A program made the translations under genes and the position numbers. From Muribaculaceae bacterium (GTDB lineage Bacteria; Bacteroidota; Bacteroidia; Bacteroidales; Muribaculaceae): DNA of 64,000 nt. The stretch lies in the NCBI GenBank assembly GCA_014867205.1, contig WGUO01000007.1, positions 1-64,000 on the forward strand. Direction: 5' to 3'. Position 1 is the stretch's first letter; the number at the start of each line of letters is the position of its first letter. Below the pieces are notes generated by a model. That model was given only the letters and a program-made list of their open reading frames with translations, searched no databases and was not told the origin of the DNA. This document shows, one piece after another, positions 59,687-64,000 of this stretch.

Positions 59687-61438
59687 TTACTTCACGCCAA
59701 GGTCGGCGAGCACGCGGTCGATGTGCTTCTCGGCCTCGGCCACGGTCTCCTCGTATTTCGACTTGTCGGCCATATCCTCGCGCACCTCGACGTAGAACTT
59801 GATCTTCGGCTCCGTGCCCGACGGACGAACCGATACCTTGTCGCCCGACTCGGTGAAGAACTGAAGCACGTTCGACGTCGTGGGGAAGTCCATCTTCTCT
59901 ACAGTGCCGGTCTTGAGGTTGCGGCAGTTCAGGTCGCTGTAGTCCTTGATGCAGGTCACGGGACTTCCAGCCAGTGTCTTGGGCGGATTCTCGCGGAAGT
60001 TCTTCATCATGGCCACAATCTCCTCGGCACCGGTCTTGCCGGGACGAACCACGCTAACGCCACGCTCGCGCGAGAAACCATACTCGGCATAGATCTCCAC
60101 CAGAAGGTCATAGAGAGTCATGCCCTTGTCGGCTGCCCATGCGGCACACTCGGCGATGAGAGAATTGGTTGAAACGGAGTCCTTGTCACGAACGAATGTC
60201 TCGGGGAGGAAGCCGTAGCTCTCCTCGCCGCCGCCGAGATAACGGCCCGTGGCCTCCATCTCGCGCATCACGTTGGCAATCCACTTGAAACCGGTGAAGC
60301 AGTCGAAGCAGCGAACCTTGTTGGCATCGGCGATACGCTTGATCGTCTCTGTGGTCACGATTGTCTTCACGACATACTCGTTGCCGTTGAGAAGATTCTT
60401 CTGGACATTCTGGGTGATGATGTAGTAGATGAGGAGCATACAGATCTGGTTGCCGTTGACAAGCTGATAGTTGCCGTTGCCGTCGCGCACCACGAGACCG
60501 ACACGGTCGGCGTCGGGGTCGGAGGCGAGCACGAGGCTCGCGCCTGTCTCCTTGGCCTTGGCGATACCCATCGTCATGGCCTCTGCATTCTCGGGATTGG
60601 GCGACACAACTGTCGGGAAGTCACCGCTCTGGATATCCTGCTCGGGTACGTGAATAACATTGTCGAAGCCCCAGATGCGGAGCGAGTCGAACACCAGACG
60701 AAGGCCAGTACCATGGATCGGCGTGTAGACGATCTTCATGTCGTGATGCTTGCGGTCGGCCTCCGGGTCGAGGCTCAGCGTGTGGATGTCGGCCAGATAC
60801 TGGTCGTCGATGTCCTTGCCTATAGACTGGATGAGCGACTTGTCGCCCTCGAACTTAATCTGGTCGACCGAGGTGATGGCGTTCACATACTCGATGGTCT
60901 TGACGTCGTGGGGCGCGATCATCTGTGCGCCGTCGCTCCAGTATGCCTTGTAGCCGTTGTACTCCTTGGGGTTATGGCTGGCTGTAACCATCACACCGCT
61001 CTGGCAGCCGAGCTTGCGGATAGCATACGACACCTCCGGGGTCGGGCAGGGACCATCAAAGAGGTAAACCTTGATGCCGTTGGCGGCAAACACCTGCGCG
61101 GTCAATTCGGCGAACTTGCGCGAGTTGTTGCGCACGTCGTGGCCCACGGCCACAGATATCTGCGGAAGCTCATTGAATGTATCCTTGAGGTAGTTGGCCA
61201 GACCCTGCGTGGCGGCTCCCACCGTATAGATATTCATGCGGTTGGTGCCGGCACCCATGATGCCGCGAAGGCCACCCGTACCGAACTCAAGGTCCTTATA
61301 GAAAGCCTCGATCAGCGGGGTCTTGTCCTCAGCGTCGAGCATGGTCCTGACCTCGGCGCGGGTCTCAGCATCGTATTGGTCACTGAGCCACTTCTCGGCA
61401 CGCTCGGTGACGGTCTTCAACAATTCGTCGTTGTTCAT
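59687..61438 (-). CDS. Phospho-sugar mutase (phosphoglucomutase/phosphomannomutase family, 583 aa)
   Basis: It interconverts hexose 1- and 6-phosphates, linking glycolysis to glycogen and cell-wall sugar synthesis. The phosphoserine loop is VMVTASHNPKEYNGYKAYW (about residue 140-158) and the metal loop is LASDPDADRVGLVV. The sugar-binding loop reads GGGEESYGFLP and the phosphate-binding loop VRPSGTEPKIKFYVE. The length of 583 fits the PgcA-type alpha-phosphoglucomutases of Bacteroidota and Firmicutes. It is a single-gene transcript with its own terminator and a candidate -7 box upstream. Confidence 0.95.
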   Translation of the reverse strand: MNNDELLKTVTERAEKWLSDQYDAETRAEVRTMLDAEDKTPLIEAFYKDLEFGTGGLRGIMGAGTNRMNIYTVGAATQGLANYLKDTFNELPQISVAVGHDVRNNSRKFAELTAQVFAANGIKVYLFDGPCPTPEVSYAIRKLGCQSGVMVTASHNPKEYNGYKAYWSDGAQMIAPHDVKTIEYVNAITSVDQIKFEGDKSLIQSIGKDIDDQYLADIHTLSLDPEADRKHHDMKIVYTPIHGTGLRLVFDSLRIWGFDNVIHVPEQDIQSGDFPTVVSPNPENAEAMTMGIAKAKETGASLVLASDPDADRVGLVVRDGNGNYQLVNGNQICMLLIYYIITQNVQKNLLNGNEYVVKTIVTTETIKRIADANKVRCFDCFTGFKWIANVMREMEATGRYLGGGEESYGFLPETFVRDKDSVSTNSLIAECAAWAADKGMTLYDLLVEIYAEYGFSRERGVSVVRPGKTGAEEIVAMMKNFRENPPKTLAGSPVTCIKDYSDLNCRNLKTGTVEKMDFPTTSNVLQFFTESGDKVSVRPSGTEPKIKFYVEVREDMADKSKYEETVAEAEKHIDRVLADLGVK

Positions 61439-61536
61439 AATTCTTATTTGGGGTTATATATGGTTAATGATTTTCCAGGTCATTGCGGATGCGTAGGAAA
61501 AACGGAAATATGACACTTCCTCTAAGATTTAGAACA

Positions 61537-61544
61537 CAAAGGTA
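61537..61544 (-). promoter_or_regulatory. Candidate -7 box for the phosphomutase gene
   Basis: On the minus strand TACCTTTG matches TAnnTTTG, about 100 nt before the start codon. No clear -33 TTTG at the usual spacing. Confidence 0.35.
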
Positions 61545-61657
61545 ATAAATTTTGATTAAGATTCCGTAACGATTTAAATCTTTTTATTATTCCGGCAGGT
61601 TTATGCCAAGTTTTTGATAACTTTCGCACATTATTTCATAGTGCCGATCTCTCATGT

Positions 61658-61688
61658 TTTGCCGATACATCCATTTGTATTAATTTTG
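61658..61688 (+). promoter_or_regulatory. Promoter of the TPR-protein gene
   Basis: TTTG (61658-61661), 19 nt, TAATTTTG (61681-61688): a full consensus match. Transcription would begin near 61695, which excludes an upstream start and leaves a very short leader. Confidence 0.7.
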
Positions 61689-61702
61689 CAATAAAAATAT
61701 TG

Positions 61703-62791
61703 ATGAAGCAACTGATGAAACAACTCTTTTTCCTTATTCTTCTTATCAGCCTCGTTGCCCCGGCCTTCGCCGGGCCGAAATCGGAGGCCTGCGTGGCCTC
61801 GCTGGCGGAGTATGACAAACTGATGTCCAAACGCAGCGGCGGCACCCTCGCCGAGGCTGACTCCGTAGCCATGGTGGGCCACCTTCGCTCAGCCCTCGAG
61901 CAGTTCAAAGAGAGTATTGCCGACGGCGAGGAACCGGACCCGGTCGCTGCCAAGGCAATCGGCACTCATTACAATGACTACACCGTGGCCGGAATATTCA
62001 TGTTCCAGGACCGTGACTACCGGGGTGCCTACGACATGTGGGAGGCATGCGTGTCGCTGCCAGATATCCCCGAGGTCAATGCCGCTGTGACCAATCCGCA
62101 GAACAGCCGCGGCGAACTCGCATTCAACCGCGCCCTGGCCGCCACACAGGCCGGTCTGCGCCAGGAGACGCTCGAGGCTTACGACAAGGCATACAGCCTC
62201 GGCTACGAGGAGGCACAACTCTTCGACGGCGCAATCAACATGGCCCAGCAGATGAAACAGAACGAGATAGCCTACATGTGGAGCGACCGCGCACAGCAGA
62301 AGTTCGGCATGAATTCCCTCTATCGCGAGTATATGATTAAGTCCGCAATGGAAATGGACACCAACCGGGGCGTCGCACTGGCTACCGAGTCTATCGAGGC
62401 CGACCCCGCAAACCCCAAGTGGTACACGCTGCGAGTCATCGGCTATGAGCGTCTGAAGGATCACTCGAAATCAATCGAGGACCTGCGAAAGGTTTCCGAA
62501 CTCGCGCCACAGGACGCCATGGCGCAGTATAACTACGCCGCAAAACTGATGTTCCTGGCCAATATGGCCCGCAACGAGCACACTGCCGACAAGAAGGAGC
62601 TCAAGAAAATGTACGACGAGGCGGCTGTAGCCTTCGAGAAGGTCTGCACCCTGCCGGCTGACTCCCGCGCAAGCCGCCACGCCATCGAGAAGAGCCTCAA
62701 CTACCTCGACCAGATCTTCTATAGCAATGGCGACAAGGCCGGCCGCAAGCGCGTCGAAACCTACCGCAAGACGCTAAATAATAAATATTAA
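61703..62791 (+). CDS. Secreted tetratricopeptide-like protein (362 aa)
   Basis: A signal peptide (MKQLMKQLFFLILLISLVAP, cleavage near AFA-G) precedes helical sequence with TPR-style pairs. Examples are ELAFNRALAATQAGLRQETL, EAYDKAYSLGYEEAQLFDGA, NPKWYTLRVIGYERLKDHSK and MAQYNYAAKLMFLANMARN. It probably acts as a periplasmic protein-protein interaction scaffold; the partner is unknown. A TTG precedes the ATG at 61703, and a second ATG at 61715 gives an equally good signal peptide and a more normal leader given the promoter, so the start is uncertain by four codons. It is divergent from the phosphomutase gene. Confidence 0.85.
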   Translation: MKQLMKQLFFLILLISLVAPAFAGPKSEACVASLAEYDKLMSKRSGGTLAEADSVAMVGHLRSALEQFKESIADGEEPDPVAAKAIGTHYNDYTVAGIFMFQDRDYRGAYDMWEACVSLPDIPEVNAAVTNPQNSRGELAFNRALAATQAGLRQETLEAYDKAYSLGYEEAQLFDGAINMAQQMKQNEIAYMWSDRAQQKFGMNSLYREYMIKSAMEMDTNRGVALATESIEADPANPKWYTLRVIGYERLKDHSKSIEDLRKVSELAPQDAMAQYNYAAKLMFLANMARNEHTADKKELKKMYDEAAVAFEKVCTLPADSRASRHAIEKSLNYLDQIFYSNGDKAGRKRVETYRKTLNNKY

Positions 62792-62936
62792 ATATTAAAG
62801 ATTAAATATTAAATATTAAAGTTTAAAGATTAGTATTTAGGGTGTTGAGTGCCGGTGGCCCCTCGGCCGCCGCTCCCACCTAACATCTAACACCTCTCAG
62901 CCTAACACCTAACATCTAACACCTCATAGCCTAACA
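62790..62936. repeat. Low-complexity intergenic repeat before the flavin reductase gene
   Basis: It starts at the TPR gene's stop with TAAATATTAAAGATTAAA words, passes through TTTAGGGTGTTGAG, and ends in CCTAACACCTAACATCTAAC words up to the ATG at 62937. The layout (AT-rich words, then CCTAACACCTAAC directly against a start codon) mirrors that in front of the DUF4250 gene at 15564. Confidence 0.7.
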
Positions 62937-63521
62937 ATGTCCAAGCAATCCTGGAGACCGGGCACGATGATATACCCCCTGCCCGCCGTAATAGTGACTG
63001 TCGGCGCGACTCCCGACGAATGGAATCCACTCACCGTGGCCTGGACCGGAACCATATGCAGCGACCCGGCCATGTGCTACATATCCGTGCGCAAGGAGCG
63101 GCACTCGTTCGACATTCTGATGCGCCGCATGGAATTCACCATCAACCTGACAACCACCGACATGGCGCGCGCCACCGACTGGATCGGCGTCCGCTCGGGC
63201 CGCGACTACGACAAGTGGAAGGAGACAGGACTCACACCTGTCCCCGGCGTCGCCGTAGCCTCACCAACCATCGACGAGTCCCCGCTCAGCATCGAGTGCC
63301 GCGTCAAGAGCGTGACTGACCTCGGCACACACCATATGTTCGTGGCTGATGTACTGAACGTGCGAGCCGACGAACGATGGATCGACCCCGAGACCGGACG
63401 CTTCAGTCTCGAGAGATCAGGCCTGATGGCATATTGCCATGGCCACTATTACGGTCTCGGCGAGATGGTCGGCAAATTCGGATTCTCGGTGCAAAAGCAC
63501 CCCCGCAAGGAAAAGAAATAA
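62937..63521 (+). CDS. Flavin reductase family protein (194 aa)
   Basis: This is a flavin-binding split-barrel protein: PLPAVIVTVGATPDEWNPLT, VAWTGTICSDPAMCYISVR, FTINLTTTDMARATDWIGVR, then LSIECRVKSVTDLGTHHMF. These match the flavin reductase-like/flavoredoxin family that binds FMN and passes electrons to partner enzymes. There is no signal peptide, so it is cytoplasmic. Its start codon abuts the CCTAAC-rich repeat. The physiological partner cannot be told. Confidence 0.88.
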   Translation: MSKQSWRPGTMIYPLPAVIVTVGATPDEWNPLTVAWTGTICSDPAMCYISVRKERHSFDILMRRMEFTINLTTTDMARATDWIGVRSGRDYDKWKETGLTPVPGVAVASPTIDESPLSIECRVKSVTDLGTHHMFVADVLNVRADERWIDPETGRFSLERSGLMAYCHGHYYGLGEMVGKFGFSVQKHPRKEKK

Positions 63522-63553
63522 GAGTCCCTGGACCTCAGTTGGATTTTTTTTAG

Positions 63554-63561
63554 TATATTTG
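63554..63561 (+). promoter_or_regulatory. Candidate -7 box for the penicillin-binding protein gene
   Basis: TATATTTG matches TAnnTTTG, 51 nt before the ATG at 63613. The -33 position is not well matched. Confidence 0.45.
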
Positions 63562-63612
63562 CACCGCATAGGCATCGCTCCGGCACCCGCATCGTGCCGA
63601 AGCGACTAAACA

Positions 63613-64000
63613 ATGCGACCGAAAATGAGCAAGAACGACAATACATATGATTTCGAGGAGCCCCGCAACCGCGCGGCCAAAAAGTATAGACGAAACCGCA
63701 GACTGGTGAAGTGGCTCTGGATATCGTTCCTGAGCCTCGGGTTCATAATAGTCCTGTTCCTGATGCTTATCTACAATGGTGTCATCGGATACATGCCCCC
63801 CATCGAGGAACTCGAGGATCCGCACGACAAACTGGCCTCGCTCGTCTACGCCAGCGACGGCACCACAGAGCTCGGGCGCTATTATTATGGCGCCGGCAAC
63901 CGCGTCTATACCGACTATAACGGCATCTCGCCTCACGTGATCAACGCCCTTGTCGCCACCGAGGACGTACGCTTTCTCGAGCACTCGGGAATCGACTTCA
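63613..64000 (+). CDS. Class A penicillin-binding protein (PBP1A-like), 5' part only
   Basis: The frame is open to the right edge (129 codons). A basic cytoplasmic tail (KKYRRNRRLVKWLW) is followed by one transmembrane helix (ISFLSLGFIIVLFLMLIY). Then comes the start of the glycosyltransferase-51 domain: YMPPIEELEDPHDKLASLVY, and HVINALVATEDVRFLEHSGIDF. The EDxxFxxHxGID motif holds the catalytic Glu of peptidoglycan glycosyltransferases. The transpeptidase domain lies beyond the window. The start could be ATG 63613 or the in-frame ATG 63625. Confidence 0.92.
   Translation, partial: MRPKMSKNDNTYDFEEPRNRAAKKYRRNRRLVKWLWISFLSLGFIIVLFLMLIYNGVIGYMPPIEELEDPHDKLASLVYASDGTTELGRYYYGAGNRVYTDYNGISPHVINALVATEDVRFLEHSGIDF

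Overview
This is the chromosome of a Bacteroidales bacterium, most likely of the Muribaculaceae (gut S24-7 group). The evidence is the moderately high GC coding sequence, AT-rich intergenic regions with the Bacteroidota promoter signature (TTTG, 19-20 nt, TAnnTTTG), a Mfa1/FimB type V pilus locus, several proteins with type IX secretion (T9SS) C-terminal sorting tails, a GH77 amylomaltase with two CBM20 domains, the DAHP synthase/chorismate mutase fusion, and families largely confined to the phylum (DUF6029, Omp28, DUF3575, DUF3868, DUF5063). No tRNA, rRNA, CRISPR array, transposase or phage gene was seen.

Layout. (1) 1-13535, minus strand: a run of three very large secreted proteins in one apparent operon. 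They are a 1363-residue BspA-type leucine-rich-repeat protein, a 2498-residue multidomain protein, and the start of an InlB-repeat protein that leaves the window at base 1. (2) 13972-17778: a DcaP-like porin, a small DUF4250 gene, two tandem FdtA/WxcM-type sugar ketoisomerase-like genes, and the DAHP synthase/chorismate mutase. (3) 17984-24228, plus strand: class III fructose-1,6-bisphosphatase, then a TlpA thioredoxin, a DUF6029 outer-membrane protein, an Omp28 lipoprotein and a small cysteine-containing T9SS cargo. (4) 24422-30487, plus: a membrane-anchored unknown, B12-dependent ribonucleotide reductase, and 4-alpha-glucanotransferase. (5) 30559-40613, minus: a fimbrial operon (DUF3575, DUF3868/OmpA, Mfa1, FimB/Mfa2, a large fimbrial protein broken by an in-frame stop, and a FISUMP-like tip lipoprotein). 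(6) 40874-49120, minus: an envelope-biogenesis run of three SurA/PpiC-like proteins, an OstA-like protein and MutL. (7) 49222-55194, minus: tig, clpP, clpX, recQ. (8) 55402-59351, minus: yicC, gmk, nadD, DUF5063, M18 aminopeptidase. (9) 59687-64000: phosphosugar mutase (minus), then a TPR protein, a flavin reductase and the start of a class A penicillin-binding protein (plus).

The window joins ordinary housekeeping blocks to two surface-display loci: the giant T9SS-type proteins and the pilus. The points most worth following up are the in-frame TAA that splits the fimbrial gene at 33333, the near-identical 366-bp repeats in the truncated InlB protein, the redox-flavoured TlpA/DUF6029/Omp28/cargo unit, a ketoisomerase paralogue that has lost a histidine of its HxH motif, and a family of low-complexity intergenic words that recurs at five places.
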